From Pseudolysinimonas kribbensis (lineage in GTDB: Bacteria > Actinomycetota > Actinomycetes > Actinomycetales > Microbacteriaceae): a stretch of DNA of 64,000 nucleotides. The position numbers and the translations under genes are program-made. The notes beneath the pieces are model-generated. The model ran no database searches. It was given only the letters and a program-made list of their open reading frames with translations, and had not been told where the DNA came from. Positions 27,178-36,975 of this stretch are shown piece by piece (position 1 is the stretch's first letter; every line of letters begins with the position of its first letter). Location of the stretch: positions 2,666,001-2,730,000 of the forward strand of contig NZ_BSVB01000001.1 of the NCBI RefSeq assembly GCF_030161895.1, given 5' to 3'.

Positions 27178-27705
27178 ATGACCGGACCCCGCCGCGAACG
27201 CCCGATCCTCCCCGCCGGCTACGGCCTGCCCGACGACGACTCCGGCCTGCTCGCGTGGGCCGACGTGCGGGGGCGCCTGGAGCGATCGCAGCACTACTGG
27301 CTCGCGTCGGTCCGTCCCGACGGGCGGCCCCACCTCATCCCGCGCTGGGGCGTGTGGGTCGACGACGCGTTCTGGTACGACGGCTCGGCCGAGACCCGCC
27401 ACGCCCGCAACCTCGAACGCAACCCGGCGTGCTCGCTCTCGCTCGAGAGCGGCAGCGAGGCGGTGATCGTCGAGGGACGCAGCGAGGCGGCCCGCGCCGA
27501 GCCGGACGACGTCGGCGCGCGGCTCGCCGCGGCCTTCGGCAAATACCACGCCGCCGGGTATGCGCCCGCGGCCGACGCCTGGGCCGGCGACGACGGGGGC
27601 GGGCTCCGTGTGCTCCGACCGGACACCGTGCTGGCGTGGTTCAGCTTCCCCACCGACGCGACTCGTTTCGTGTTCCCGCCGGCGCCGCCGGCCGCGACGC
27701 CCTAG
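27178..27705 (+). CDS. Pyridoxamine 5'-phosphate oxidase-fold (flavin/F420-binding) protein
   Basis: 175 residues with a split beta-barrel: YWLASVRPDGRPHLIPRWGVWVDD, followed by HARNLERNPACSLSLESG and a C-terminal AWFSFPTDATRFVF. These proteins bind FMN, F420 or heme and reduce small molecules; specificity is not clear. The ATG at 27178 lies 7 nt behind the -10 box TACGGT (27165-27170). The stop overlaps convergent greA by 4 bp. Confidence 0.82.
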   Translation: MTGPRRERPILPAGYGLPDDDSGLLAWADVRGRLERSQHYWLASVRPDGRPHLIPRWGVWVDDAFWYDGSAETRHARNLERNPACSLSLESGSEAVIVEGRSEAARAEPDDVGARLAAAFGKYHAAGYAPAADAWAGDDGGGLRVLRPDTVLAWFSFPTDATRFVFPPAPPAATP

Positions 27706-28190
27706 GCGCGGTAGGTCTCGACGTCGACGACCTCGACGGGGATCTCGCGGCCGTTCGGCGCGGTGTACGTCCCCTTGGCTCCGACCTTCATGCCGAGGAT
27801 CGCCTGCCCGAGCGGGCTCGTCGCCGGGTAGACGTCGAGCTCGGTGTCGCCCGCGACCTCACGGCTGCCGAGCAGGAACTTGGTGTCGTCGCCCGCGATC
27901 TTCGCGGTCACGACCGTGCCGACCTCGACGACGCCGTGGCTCTGCGGCGGCTCGCCGACGCTCGCGTGGCGCAGCAGCTCGGTGAGCTGGCGGATGCGCG
28001 CCTCGATGTGGCCCTGCTCGTCCTTCGCGGCGTGGTAGCCGCCGTTCTCCTTGAGGTCGCCCTCCTCGCGCGCGGCGGCGATCCGCTCGACGATGCCGGC
28101 GCGCCCGGGCCCGCTGAGCTCCTCGAGCTCGGCCTTCAGCCGGTCGTAGGACTCCTGGGTCAGCCACGTCGTGGCCGTGGTGTCGGACAT
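27702..28190 (-). CDS. greA: Transcription elongation factor GreA
   Basis: 162 residues. An N-terminal coiled coil with the acidic tip (AAREEGDLKENGGYHAAKDEQ) is followed by the FKBP-like C-terminal domain (TELDVYPATSPLGQAILGMKVG). It rescues backtracked RNA polymerase by stimulating transcript cleavage. GAGGAG precedes the ATG at 28190. Just upstream are the terminator of the DUF4307 gene and an AT-rich promoter-like stretch. Confidence 0.95.
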   Translation of the reverse strand: MSDTTATTWLTQESYDRLKAELEELSGPGRAGIVERIAAAREEGDLKENGGYHAAKDEQGHIEARIRQLTELLRHASVGEPPQSHGVVEVGTVVTAKIAGDDTKFLLGSREVAGDTELDVYPATSPLGQAILGMKVGAKGTYTAPNGREIPVEVVDVETYRA

Positions 28191-28221
28191 GATGCTCCTC
28201 GGAATATCGGGACACCGCCGG

Positions 28222-28251
28222 ATAAACAAGAAGACCGGCCGGGGCCGGTCT
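28222..28251 (-). terminator. Rho-independent terminator of the DUF4307 gene
   Basis: On the minus strand AGACCGGCC and GGCCGGTCT (28251-28243 and 28240-28232) form a 9-bp stem and are followed by TCTTGTTTAT. This is a standard intrinsic terminator 37 bp after the DUF4307 stop and upstream of greA. Confidence 0.75.
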
Positions 28252-28287
28252 CGGGTACATCCAATTCAGCGGTCGGTCAAGACTAGG

Positions 28288-28715
28288 TCACGGCTTCGTC
28301 AGCCAGCAAGCGCCCACGGTGCCGTTCACAGCCGGCTGCGAGATACGCACGGTCACGCTGTGCCGGAACGTGCGCTGCGTCGACGGCGGGATGTCGACGA
28401 TCTTCCAGCCCACGATCGCGAACTTCTCGTCCACGCCCTCGAAGCTGCAGGTGACGCGCGTGCCGGGGTCCGCCGAGATCTGCTCCGTGACCTGCAGGGT
28501 CGAGGCGTTCACGTGGCGGTAGCCGATGTCCTGGTTGTCGATCGCGGCCCCGGGGGTGAACAACCCCACCCAGATGACCCAGACGACGGCCGTGGCGACG
28601 ACGGCGACGCCGACGAGCACGGCGACGACCACGGCACGCCGTCGACGCTGGGGGTGCGACCGTAGCGCGCGTCGATGTCCACCGCGGCGGCGGCGGGCCG
28701 GTGGGTGATGGACAC
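28288..28715 (-). CDS. DUF4307 membrane protein (frameshifted here)
   Basis: About 142 residues. A short cytosolic N-terminus (DIDARYGRTP, a DUF4307 signature), one membrane helix (VVVAVLVGVAVVATAVVWVIW) and an extracytoplasmic beta domain with two Cys residues. The frame breaks at the G run 28650-28654; one base restores GRTPQRRRRAVVVAVLVG. The start is GTG 28715 with AAGGGAG upstream. Function unknown; location next to greA is a usual arrangement in the family. Confidence 0.83.
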
Positions 28716-28771
28716 GGCGGGGCTCCCTTACTCTGAGATGAGGCTATCCGCCCGACTCTGAGAGGCCGACC

Positions 28772-29044
28772 GTGCTCTGGACCCTCGCCGCCGTGCTCGG
28801 CGCCGCCCCGTCTCCCTCGCCGTCGCCGGGGTTCGACGCCGACGCCGTCACGCCCGGTCCCTGGGGGTTCGCGGTGATGGCCGCGATCGGCGTCGTGGTG
28901 ATCCTGCTGATCCTCGACATGGTCCGTCGCCTGCGGCGGGTGAACTACCGGGCGCAGATCCGCGAACGGCTCGAGGCGGAGGAAGCCGCGAAGGCGAGCG
29001 GCACGACGGGCGACGCGGCCGGGGGCGACGACCCGCGCGGCTAA
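28772..29044 (+). CDS. Small single-pass membrane protein, unknown
   Basis: 90 residues. A proline/serine-rich extracytoplasmic N-terminus (APSPSPSPGFD) is followed by one membrane helix (about 31-53) and a charged helical cytosolic tail (MVRRLRRVNYRAQIRERLEAEE). GTG start at 28772, divergent from the DUF4307 gene. I do not recognise a family. Confidence 0.65.
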   Translation: MLWTLAAVLGAAPSPSPSPGFDADAVTPGPWGFAVMAAIGVVVILLILDMVRRLRRVNYRAQIRERLEAEEAAKASGTTGDAAGGDDPRG

Positions 29045-29727
29045 CCGACCGGGTGCTGCACGACGAGCAGGATGCCGACCCACTGCGCCAGGAACGCGAC
29101 GCTCGTGCAGGCGTGGAACAGCTCGTGGAACCCGAAGACCCCCGGCACGGGGTTCGGCCGCTTGAGCGCGTAGAACACCGCGCCGAGCGAATAGGCGACC
29201 CCGCCCGCGAGAACGAGCAGCATCGCGATCGCGTCGAACGCGATCAGGTCGCCGGCGTAGAGCACCGCTGCCCACCCCAGCGCGAGGTAGATGGGCACGT
29301 AGAGCCAGCGGGGCGCACTCAGCCAGAAGACGCGGAATGCGATCCCGAGGAGGGCGCCGCCCCAGACCACGACGAGCAGGATGGTGCTCTCCGGCGCGAC
29401 CAGGGCGGTGAGCGAGAGGGGCGTGTAGGTGCCCGCGATGAGCAGGAAGATGTTGGCGTGGTCGAAGCGGCGCAGCCGCGGCTTCGCGGCGTACGGCGCC
29501 GGGAGCAGGTGGTAGATCGCCGAGACGCCGAAGAGCAGCAGGGCCGTCGCCATGAAGATCGCGGAGCCGGCCTTCGCCGCCGCACCGTGCGCCACGACGA
29601 TCAGCACGATGCCGAGCACGACCGCGACCGGCGTGGTCGCGAGGTGGATCCATCCCCGCCAGCGCGGCTTGGCCTCCACGTCGAGAACGCGCCCGCCGTC
29701 GGCCGGCGTGTCGAGCGATGAGCGCAT
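29041..29727 (-). CDS. Hemolysin III/YqfA (PAQR-type) membrane protein
   Basis: 228 residues, seven membrane segments. FGVSAIYHLLP with FDHANIFLLIAGTYTP and the C-terminal FGFHELFHACTSVAF carry the His and Asp residues of the PAQR hydrolase fold. A -10 box TAGGCT (minus strand, 29739-29734) sits 6 nt before the ATG, back to back with the uppS promoter. Its true activity is unproven despite the hemolysin name. Confidence 0.9.
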   Translation of the reverse strand: MRSSLDTPADGGRVLDVEAKPRWRGWIHLATTPVAVVLGIVLIVVAHGAAAKAGSAIFMATALLLFGVSAIYHLLPAPYAAKPRLRRFDHANIFLLIAGTYTPLSLTALVAPESTILLVVVWGGALLGIAFRVFWLSAPRWLYVPIYLALGWAAVLYAGDLIAFDAIAMLLVLAGGVAYSLGAVFYALKRPNPVPGVFGFHELFHACTSVAFLAQWVGILLVVQHPVG

Positions 29728-29733
29728 GCGCCG

Positions 29734-29773
29734 AGCCTAGGAGGAGCAACCTGGCAGCCGCCCCGGCTAGCGT
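29734..29773. promoter_or_regulatory. Back-to-back leaderless promoters of the PAQR and uppS genes
   Basis: TAGGCT on the minus strand (29739-29734) is 6 nt from the PAQR ATG at 29727, and TAGCGT on the plus strand (29768-29773) is 7 nt from the uppS GTG at 29781. Both spacings put the transcription start at or next to the start codon. Confidence 0.6.
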
Positions 29774-29780
29774 ATGGGTC

Positions 29781-30568
29781 GTGGCGCGTGAGCGATCGGA
29801 CCTGGCGAGCGGGGGATCCTCTACCGCCTGTACCAGGCCCGGCTGCGGCGCTCGCTCACCGACGCGTCCCTGCCGCACCACGTCGCGATGATCATCGACG
29901 GCAACCGTCGCTGGGCCCGGCAGCGCGCCCTCGAGACCGCCGCCCACGGGCATCGGGCCGGAGCGGCGAAGATGCGCGAGTTCCTCGAATGGTGCGACGA
30001 CCTGGGCGTCCGCGTGGTCACCCTGTATCTGCTCTCCGCCGACAACCTGACCGGGCGTCCCGGGGACGAGCTCGAGCAGCTGTTCGTGATCATCGGCGAC
30101 CTCGCGCGCGACCTCGCCGAGGAGGGCGAGTGGCGCATCCAGCACGTCGGCACCGTCGACGGCCTGCCGGAGAGTCTCGTCGACGACCTCCGGAACGCGC
30201 AGACGATGACGGCCGAGAACACCGGGCTGCACGTCAACCTCGCGGTCGGCTACGGCGGCCGGCGCGAGATCGCGGATGCCATGCGCAAGATCGTGCGCAC
30301 CCATGGCCTCGGCGGCGGCACGATCGACGATCTCGCCGACATCCTGACCCCGGAGCTCATCGCCGAGAACCTCTACACCCAGGGTCAGCCCGACCCCGAC
30401 CTGATCATCCGGACCTCCGGGGAGCAGCGGCTGTCGGACTTCATGCTCTGGCAGAGCGCACACAGCGAGTTCTACTTCGTCGAGGCGCTGGGCCCCGACA
30501 TGCGCGAGGTGGACTTCCTGCGGGCGATCCGTGCGTTCGCGAGCCGCGAGCGCCGGTACGGGCAATAG
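29781..30568 (+). CDS. uppS: Isoprenyl (undecaprenyl-type) diphosphate synthase, cis-prenyltransferase (frameshifted here)
   Basis: About 262 residues. It makes the polyprenyl diphosphate carrier for cell-wall synthesis. AMIIDGNRRWARQ holds the catalytic Asp, and IIRTSGEQRLSDFMLWQ and SEFYFVEALGPDM complete the site. The frame is lost at the G run 29811-29815; one G joins VARERSDLASGG to ILYRLYQARLRRSLTD. The GTG at 29781 is supported by a leaderless -10 box and by the restored N-terminus. Confidence 0.9.
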
Positions 30569-30583
30569 AGCGGGGGACGACGC

Positions 30584-31704
30584 ATGGACATCGACGACTA
30601 CGCCGGCGGGTTCGACGAGGAGCCGGGATATCTCGACTTCGCCGGCGTCGGCCCGATCGGCCGCACGGTGCGCGGCGAGCTCGCCGGCATGACCGAGTCG
30701 CTCGCCCGAGCGCGCTTCGGCGGGTTCGGGGTCTTCCTGGAGCAGGGCGCCCGGCTGCGCTCCGCCGTGGCGGCGCTGACCGGGTTCCCCGCGGACCAGG
30801 TGGTCTTCCAGCCGAACACCAGCACCGGACTCATGCACGCGATGTTCGGGATCACGGGCGGCGTCGCGCTCTCGCCCGCCGAGTTCCCGTCGCTCAGCTA
30901 CGCGGCCGACCGGGCGGCGCGCGCCCTGGGCGTGCTCGTGCCCGCCTGGGTCGAGACCGACCACGGTCGGGTCACCCCGGGTAACCTGCGCGACCAGCTC
31001 ACACCGTCGATCGTCGCCGTCGCGCTCAGCCTCGTCGACTTCCGCACCGGGTTCCTCGCCGACCTCGAGGGCCTGCGCCAGGTCGTGGGCGACCGCCTGC
31101 TCGTGATCGATGCGACCCAGTGCTTCGGCGTCGTCGACGCCCCGTGGCAGCTCGCGGATGTCGTGGTCGCGGGGGCCAGAAGTGGCCGCGCGCCGGTTGG
31201 GGCACCGGCTTCATGGCGCTCAGCGAGCGGGCGCTCGAGCACCTGACGCCGGTCTGGTCGGGCTTCGCAGGCGACGACGGCGCGACCATGCCGATGGACG
31301 AGGTGCGCGAGCCGGCGGCCGACGCCTCGAAGTTCCTGCTGACCAACCCCGACCCCATCGCGCAGGCTCGGCTGTCGGCGGCCCTCGAGGAGATCGCGGA
31401 GGTGGGGGTGGGATCCATCAACGCGCGGATCGCGACGCACGTGAGCCGGATCATCGAGCTCGCCGACGAGTTCGCCGTGCCGGTGAGCTCCCCGCGCACC
31501 GAGTCGGAGCGGGCGGGGATCGTGGTGCTGCAGCCCGCGGAGGATCAGCTCACGGCGCTCGCGGCATCCCTGCACAACCACGGGGTGAGCGTCACCGTCC
31601 GGGCGGGCACCGTGCGCGTGTCGACGCACGCGTCGACCGACGAGGAGACGTTCTCGATGCTGCGTTCGGCCCTGCAGTCGTTCGCGACCCTGACGACCGT
31701 CTGA
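30584..31704 (+). CDS. Class V (fold-type I) aminotransferase-like PLP enzyme (frameshifted here)
   Basis: About 373 residues, related to cysteine desulfurase/kynureninase-type enzymes. [14 protein letters not shown] binds the cofactor, [17 protein letters not shown] carries the PLP Asp, and the Schiff-base Lys falls in the repaired segment [16 protein letters not shown]. The frame breaks at the G run 31171-31175. It lies 16 bp after uppS. The reaction and substrate are unknown. Confidence 0.82.
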
Positions 31705-31884
31705 GCTCAGTCTTAGCCGCCGCGCGCGCGTGTCGCGGGAGGCGGTAGCCGGGCGGGGGTTACGTTCGCCCCATCGGACACGGCGTCCGATCGGGGCGGC
31801 CACACACGTTCGCTCCGCGAGCCCCGGCCGCTCCGCAGATGAGAGTCCGGGAGCGCCGAGAGGGCTCCCGGGGATGGAGTGGCA

Positions 31885-33244
31885 GTGCCCGCGCTCGACA
31901 AGCCCTCGCCCGAATCCACCCAGACTCGCGACACGCGGTCGGTCCCTCGGCAGGGGAGCGCACGTACGTGCTCGACACCTCCGTTCTGCTGAGCGATCCG
32001 AGCGCGATGTTCCGGTTCGCGGAGCACTCGGTGGTGCTGCCCGTCGTGGTCGTGACCGAGCTCGAGGGCAAGCGGCACGACCCCGAGATCGGCTACTTCG
32101 CACGGCAGGCGCTGCGCAAGCTCGACGACCTGCGTGTCGAGCACGAGCGTCTCGACTTCCCGATCGCCATCGGCGACGACGGCGGCACGCTGCGGGTCGA
32201 GCTCAACCACACCAACATGTCGGTGCTGCCCTCCGGCCTGCAGCTGGGCGACAACGACTCGCGCATTCTCGCGGTCGCGATGAACCTCGCCAACGACGGT
32301 CTCGACGTCGTCGTCGTCTCGAAGGACCTGCCGCTGCGGGTGAAGGCCGCGTCGATCGGCCTGGCCGCCGAGGAGTACCTCGCCGAGCTCGCCGTGGACT
32401 CCGGCTGGACCGGCGTCGCCGAGCTGGACCTGTCGAGCGAGCAGATGGCCGAGCTCTACGACAACGAGACCATCGCCTCGCGCGCGGTGGCCGAGCTGCC
32501 GATCAACACGAACCTCGTCATCCACTCCGACCGCGGCTCGGCGCTCGGCCGGGTCGTGGATCGCGGGATGCTGCGGGTGGTCCGCGGCGACCGCGACGTC
32601 TTCGGACTGCACGGTCGCAGCGCGGAGCAGCGTCTCGCCATCGACATGCTGCTCGACCCGGAGATCGGGATCGTCTCCCTCGGCGGCCGCGCCGGCACCG
32701 GCAAGAGCGCCCTGGCGCTGTGCGCCGGCCTCGAGGCCGTGCTCGAGAAGCAGCAGCACCGCAAGATCATGGTCTTCCGCCCCTGTACGCGGTCGGCGGG
32801 CAGGAGCTCGGCTACCTGCCCGGCGACAAGGACGAGAAGATGAACCCCTGGGGCCAGGCGGTCTTCGACACGCTCGGCGCCCTCGTCTCCGAGAACGTGC
32901 TCGAGGAGGTCGTGGAGCGCGGCATCCTCGAGGTGCTGCCGCTCACCCACATCCGCGGCCGCTCGCTGCACGACGCGTTCGTGATCGTCGACGAGGCGCA
33001 GTCGCTCGAGCGCAACGTGCTGCTGACGGTGCTCTCGCGCATCGGCCAGAACTCGCGGGTGGTGCTGACCCACGACGTGGCGCAGCGCGACAACCTGCGG
33101 GTCGGCCGGCACGACGGCGTCGCGAGCGTCATCGAGACGCTCAAGGGCAACGCGCTGTTCGGGCACATCACGCTCACCCGCTCGGAGCGCTCCGCGATCG
33201 CGGCGCTCGTGACCGAGCTGCTGGAGTCCAACGAGCTCGGCTGA
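31885..33244 (+). CDS. PhoH-family ATPase with N-terminal PIN domain (two frameshifts here)
   Basis: About 453 residues. The N-terminal PIN ribonuclease-like domain ([28 protein letters not shown]) is joined to a PhoH helicase-like ATPase with Walker [13 protein letters not shown] and Walker [12 protein letters not shown]. It probably acts as an RNA helicase/nuclease. The frame is lost at GGGG 31953-31956 (restores [13 protein letters not shown]) and CCCC 32780-32783 (restores [14 protein letters not shown]). The start is GTG 31885, or 31879, with GGATGGAG upstream. Confidence 0.88.
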
Positions 33245-33293
33245 CCGGTCGACATCCCGGTGGCGGCGGTGACGCCGGGAGGGCCCGGCGGGC

Positions 33294-33700
33294 TCAGCCG
33301 AACGCGGCCGCGCCCGCCCGGGCGCAGGCGTCGTCGACGGCAGGATCGGGAGCGCCGCTCACGCCGACGCCGCCCACGATGAGGTCGCCGTCGCGCACCG
33401 GCACCCCGCCGCCGAAGACGACGAAGCGACCGCCGCCGGTGCTCTGGATGCCGAACAGCGCACCCCCGGCTGCGCCTCCGCGGCGAGGTCGGCCGTCGAG
33501 CCGCTGAGTGCGATTGCCGTGTAGGCCTTGTCCACCGCGAGCGCGGGGCCGGCGATCTCGGCCCCGTCCATCCGGCGGAACGCGACCAGGTGACCGCCCG
33601 CGTCGACCACGGCCGCGCTCACGGCGAGGTCGTGCCGGGCGGCCTCGGCCAGGGCCGCGTCGAGGATGGCCTCGGCGCGGGCGAGGGTGACGACGGGCAC
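33294..33700 (-). CDS. GlcG/HbpS-type (DUF336) heme-binding family protein (frameshifted here)
   Basis: About 135 residues. VSAAVVDAGGHLVAFRRMDGA, DKAYTAIALSGSTADL and FVVFGGGVPVRDGDLIVGGVGVSG are the standard family blocks. Members include HbpS, which binds heme, and GlcG of glycolate loci. The frame breaks at the C run 33463-33467; one base restores EAQPGGALFGIQSTGGG. The start is GTG 33700. It stands alone, convergent to phoH. Confidence 0.83.
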
Positions 33701-33814
33701 GGGGGCTCCTTCGATCGGGCGGACGCTCGGACCGTAGCAGACCGGGCGCAGCGGCCGGGGCCCGCCGGGGGATCGTCTCCGCGGCGCCCGACGCGGCCGC
33801 GCTACCCTCCCGCT

Positions 33815-34348
33815 GTGCCGACCCCCGACGCCCGTGCCCTGGGATGGCAGCTGCCCCTGGCACTCGCCCTGGCGGTGCTCGCGGTCGTCGCGATCGGCCC
33901 CGCCGCGGCGACACTGCCCGGCCTGTATCTGGCCGCGACGGCGCCCGAGCTGGCCCGGTTCGATCTCGTGCACCGGCGCCTGCCCGACCGGATGACGCTG
34001 CCGGGCATCGCGGTCGGCGCGGTCGCGATCGTGATCCAGGGGTGCGCGACGCGCGTGGTGCCCTGGGGGCCGATCCTCGCGGCGGCGATCCTGACGGTCG
34101 TGTTCCTCGGGCTCGCGCTGGGGGGCGGCATGGGGCTCGGCGACGTCAAGCTCGTCGCCGTGCTCGGTCTCGCCTCGCCGACGCTGACCATCGCGGTTCT
34201 CGCGCCCCTCGCCGCGTTCCTGCTGGGCGGCGTCGTGAGCGCCGTGGTGCTGGTTCGCCACGGACGCGGCGCACGGATCCCGTTCGGACCGTTCCTGCTC
34301 GCCGGCTACGTCGTCGCGCTGGCGGCGAGCCTTCTCGTCAGCCGCTGA
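33815..34348 (+). CDS. Short A24 prepilin peptidase-like membrane protein
   Basis: 177 residues, about six membrane segments. FDLVHRRLPD and GGMGLGDVKL carry the two catalytic aspartates of type IV prepilin peptidases. The N-terminal methyltransferase domain is absent, as in short archaeal and Tad-type peptidases. No pilin or pilus genes are adjacent. Leaderless -10 box TACCCT (33803-33808) lies 6 nt before the GTG. The last 11 bp overlap the convergent lipoprotein gene. Confidence 0.85.
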   Translation: MPTPDARALGWQLPLALALAVLAVVAIGPAAATLPGLYLAATAPELARFDLVHRRLPDRMTLPGIAVGAVAIVIQGCATRVVPWGPILAAAILTVVFLGLALGGGMGLGDVKLVAVLGLASPTLTIAVLAPLAAFLLGGVVSAVVLVRHGRGARIPFGPFLLAGYVVALAASLLVSR

Positions 34349-34909
34349 AGGCGTCCACGGTCGGCATCGTCGACTGCACGGGGTAGACCGCCCATCCGAA
34401 CCCCGGCTGCGGCGCGCAGGGTGCAGCAGCGAGACGTCCAGCGCGATCGTCGACGGTGAGCCCGCGGGCGTCACCTGCAGCGTCGTGTGCTTCGAGTCGG
34501 TGCAGTGGCCGGTGATCCCGCCGTCGGTGGTGGTCGACAGCACGACCGGCGCGTACGCGGTCGCTCCGGCGGGCACGACGACGGGACCGGCCGGGAACTT
34601 GCTCGAGGTGCCGGCCGCGACGCCCTCGGTGCCGCGCCGACCGCCGGTCAGCGAGGCCGCGGGGGCTCCGTTCAGAAGACAGGTGCCGGTGCTCGTGTTC
34701 GTGAGCGCGACCGCGAACTGGCCGAGGGTGCCCCCGTCGACCGGCTCGCGCACGCCCGTCCACGTGCAGGCGGATGCCGCCAGGGTCGGCGTCGGCGACG
34801 CGGTCGGCGTGTGCACGGGTGTCGACGTCGGGGTCGGTGCTGCGGTGCAGGCCGCCAGCAGCAGGGCCGCCGCGATCACGGTCGCTGCGAGGACGGCGCG
34901 GTGCGTCAT
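34338..34909 (-). CDS. DUF4232-like secreted lipoprotein (frameshifted here)
   Basis: About 190 residues. It has a type II signal peptide with lipobox LLAAC (Cys about 21), a Thr/Pro-rich stalk (TPTSTPVHTPTASPTPT) and an extracytoplasmic beta domain with Cys pairs. The frame is lost at GGG 34419-34421; one base restores LLHPCAPQPGFGWAVYP and ends at TGA 34338. Its ATG overlaps the fumC stop by one base (TGATG), so translation is coupled to fumarase. Function unknown. Confidence 0.78.
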
Positions 34910-36321
34910 CAGCTCGGGTGGGTCATCGACAGCACGTCGAGCGCCGCATCCAGCTGCTCGGTGGTCAGCTCGCCGCGCTCGACGAAACCGAGATCGATGG
35001 TGGCCTCGCGGATCGTGCGGCCGGTCGCGACGGCGTGCTTGGCGATCTTGGCGGCGTTCTCGTACCCGATGAGCTTGTTCAGCGGCGTGACGATCGACGG
35101 CGACGACTCCGCCAGCGCGCGGTCGCGATCCACGTTGGCCACGAGGCCGTCGACGGTCGTGTCGGCCAGCAGCCGCGTCGCGTTCGCGAGCAGCCGGATC
35201 GACTCGAGCAGCGCCGTGCCCATGACCGGGATGGCCACGTTGAGTTCGAAGTTGCCGGAGGCTCCCGCCCAGGCGATCGTGGCGTCGTTGCCCATGACAC
35301 GGGTGGCGACCATGATCGTCGCCTCGGGGATGACCGGGTTGACCTTGCCCGGCATGATCGAGGAGCCCGGCTGCAGGTCGGGGATGTGGATCTCGTTGAG
35401 CCCGGTGTTGGGGCCCGAGCCCATCCACCGGATGTCGTTGCAGATCTTGATGAGCGACACGGCGAGCACGCGCAGGGCGCCCGACGCCTCGACGAGGCCG
35501 TCGCGCGCTCCCTGCGCCTCGAAGTGGTCGCGCGCCTCGGTGATCGGCAGGCCGGTCGACTCGGCGAGGATCTGGATGACCCGCTCGGAGAACCCCGTCG
35601 GCGTGTTGATGCCCGTGCCGGTCGCGGTTCCGCCGAGCGGCACCTCGGCCACGCGGGGCAATGCCGCCTCGATGCGCTCGATCGCGAGGCGCACCTGTCG
35701 CGCGTAGCCGCCGAACTCCTGCCCGAGGGTCACGGGGGTGGCATCCATGAGGTGGGTGCGGCCCGATTTGACGACGCCGGCCCACTCTCCCGCCTTCTTC
35801 TCCAGTGCGATCGCGAGCCGGTCCAGCGCCGGCACGAGGTCATGGGTGAGGGCGCCCGTGACGGCGACGTGCACCGACGTCGGGAAGACGTCGTTCGACG
35901 ACTGCGACATGTTGACGTGGTCATTGGGGTGCACGGGCGAGCCGAGCGAGCGCGTCGCCAGGGTGGCGAGCACCTCGTTCATGTTCATGTTCGAACTCGT
36001 GCCCGACCCGGTCTGGAACGTGTCGATGGGGAAGTGCTCGTGATGCGATCCGGCGATCACCTCGTCGGCGGCCGCGACGATCGCGTCGGCGATCTCGGCC
36101 GGCAGGATGCCGATCTGCTTGTTGGTCAGCGCCGCCGCGCGCTTGATGCGGGCGAGGGCGATGATCTGGCTCGGCTCGAGGCCGACGCCGGAGATCGGGA
36201 AGTTCTCGACCGCGCGCTGCGTCTGCGCGCCGTACAGGGCGGCGGCGGGCACCCGCACCTCACCCATGGTGTCGTGCTCGATGCGGTACTCGGTGCTGTC
36301 GGAGGACGCGGTCGTGGCCAC
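34909..36321 (-). CDS. fumC: Class II fumarate hydratase
   Basis: 470 residues. It interconverts fumarate and malate in the TCA cycle. The superfamily signature is [28 protein letters not shown] and [17 protein letters not shown] are substrate-site regions; [16 protein letters not shown] lies between. The start is GTG 36321 with GAAAGGCG upstream. The stop overlaps the lipoprotein ATG. Confidence 0.96.
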   Translation of the reverse strand: MATTASSDSTEYRIEHDTMGEVRVPAAALYGAQTQRAVENFPISGVGLEPSQIIALARIKRAAALTNKQIGILPAEIADAIVAAADEVIAGSHHEHFPIDTFQTGSGTSSNMNMNEVLATLATRSLGSPVHPNDHVNMSQSSNDVFPTSVHVAVTGALTHDLVPALDRLAIALEKKAGEWAGVVKSGRTHLMDATPVTLGQEFGGYARQVRLAIERIEAALPRVAEVPLGGTATGTGINTPTGFSERVIQILAESTGLPITEARDHFEAQGARDGLVEASGALRVLAVSLIKICNDIRWMGSGPNTGLNEIHIPDLQPGSSIMPGKVNPVIPEATIMVATRVMGNDATIAWAGASGNFELNVAIPVMGTALLESIRLLANATRLLADTTVDGLVANVDRDRALAESSPSIVTPLNKLIGYENAAKIAKHAVATGRTIREATIDLGFVERGELTTEQLDAALDVLSMTHPS

Positions 36322-36345
36322 GGATCGCCTTTCGAAGTCGGGTCG

Positions 36346-36975
36346 TCAGTCGGACGTGAGGCCGAGGAGGACGTCGGGGACCACGCGGCCTTCGAGGAGG
36401 CGGTAGTTCGCGCCGACGATCCCCAACCTACCGGCGGCGACGGCGTCGGAGATGAGCTCGGACTCGGCCAGCAGCTCGCTGACGGTGTCGCGCAGGTGCG
36501 CTCTGCCGACCTCGGCCGGGTCGCGATGGCCCTCGACGATGGGCGTCGCCGCGACGGCCGGCGCGATCGGGGCGATCAGATCCCGGATGTGCGGCGGCAG
36601 CGGCGCCGCGTCCGGCTCCGCCTGGTCGATGGCTGCCGCGACCGCACCGCACGAGTCGTGCCCGAGCACCACCAGCAGGGGCGCGTTCAGCACCTCGACC
36701 CCGTACTCGATCGAGCCGAGCACCGAGCTGGAGACGACCTGCCCGGCGTTGCGCACGACGAAGAGATCGCCGAGCCCGCGGTCGAAGATGATCTCCGCGG
36801 CGAGCCGTGAGTCGCTGCATCCGAAGAGCACCGCGTGCGGCGCCTGCCCCAGGGCGAGCTCCTCGCGCCGCTCCACGTCCTGGCGGGGATGCCGTGGTGC
36901 CCCGCCGATGAACCGTTCGTTGCCGCTGACCATCTCCGCCCAGGCCTGCGTCGGGGTCATCGCGGGTGGGGTCAT
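36346..36975 (-). CDS. Beta-class carbonic anhydrase
   Basis: 209 residues. Zinc ligands are in FGCSDSRLAAEIIF (Cys, Asp) and LVVLGHDSCGAV (His, Cys). It hydrates CO2 to bicarbonate, feeding carboxylases. The ATG at 36975 overlaps the DUF4245 stop by 4 bp. Together with xseA, xseB and fumC it forms a leftward block that continues through the DUF4245 gene. Confidence 0.93.
   Translation of the reverse strand: MTPPAMTPTQAWAEMVSGNERFIGGAPRHPRQDVERREELALGQAPHAVLFGCSDSRLAAEIIFDRGLGDLFVVRNAGQVVSSSVLGSIEYGVEVLNAPLLVVLGHDSCGAVAAAIDQAEPDAAPLPPHIRDLIAPIAPAVAATPIVEGHRDPAEVGRAHLRDTVSELLAESELISDAVAAGRLGIVGANYRLLEGRVVPDVLLGLTSD

Noticed and set aside
28276-28281. TTGACC upstream of greA as its -35 box
   Set aside because: The matching -10 position is poor and the site lies inside the end of the DUF4307 transcript before its terminator. 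The greA promoter was left unassigned.
29788-30984. Plus-strand ORF overlapping uppS in another frame
   Set aside because: It begins at a GTG inside the true uppS start region and translates to Arg-rich shadow sequence. The uppS N-terminus is restored by one G instead.
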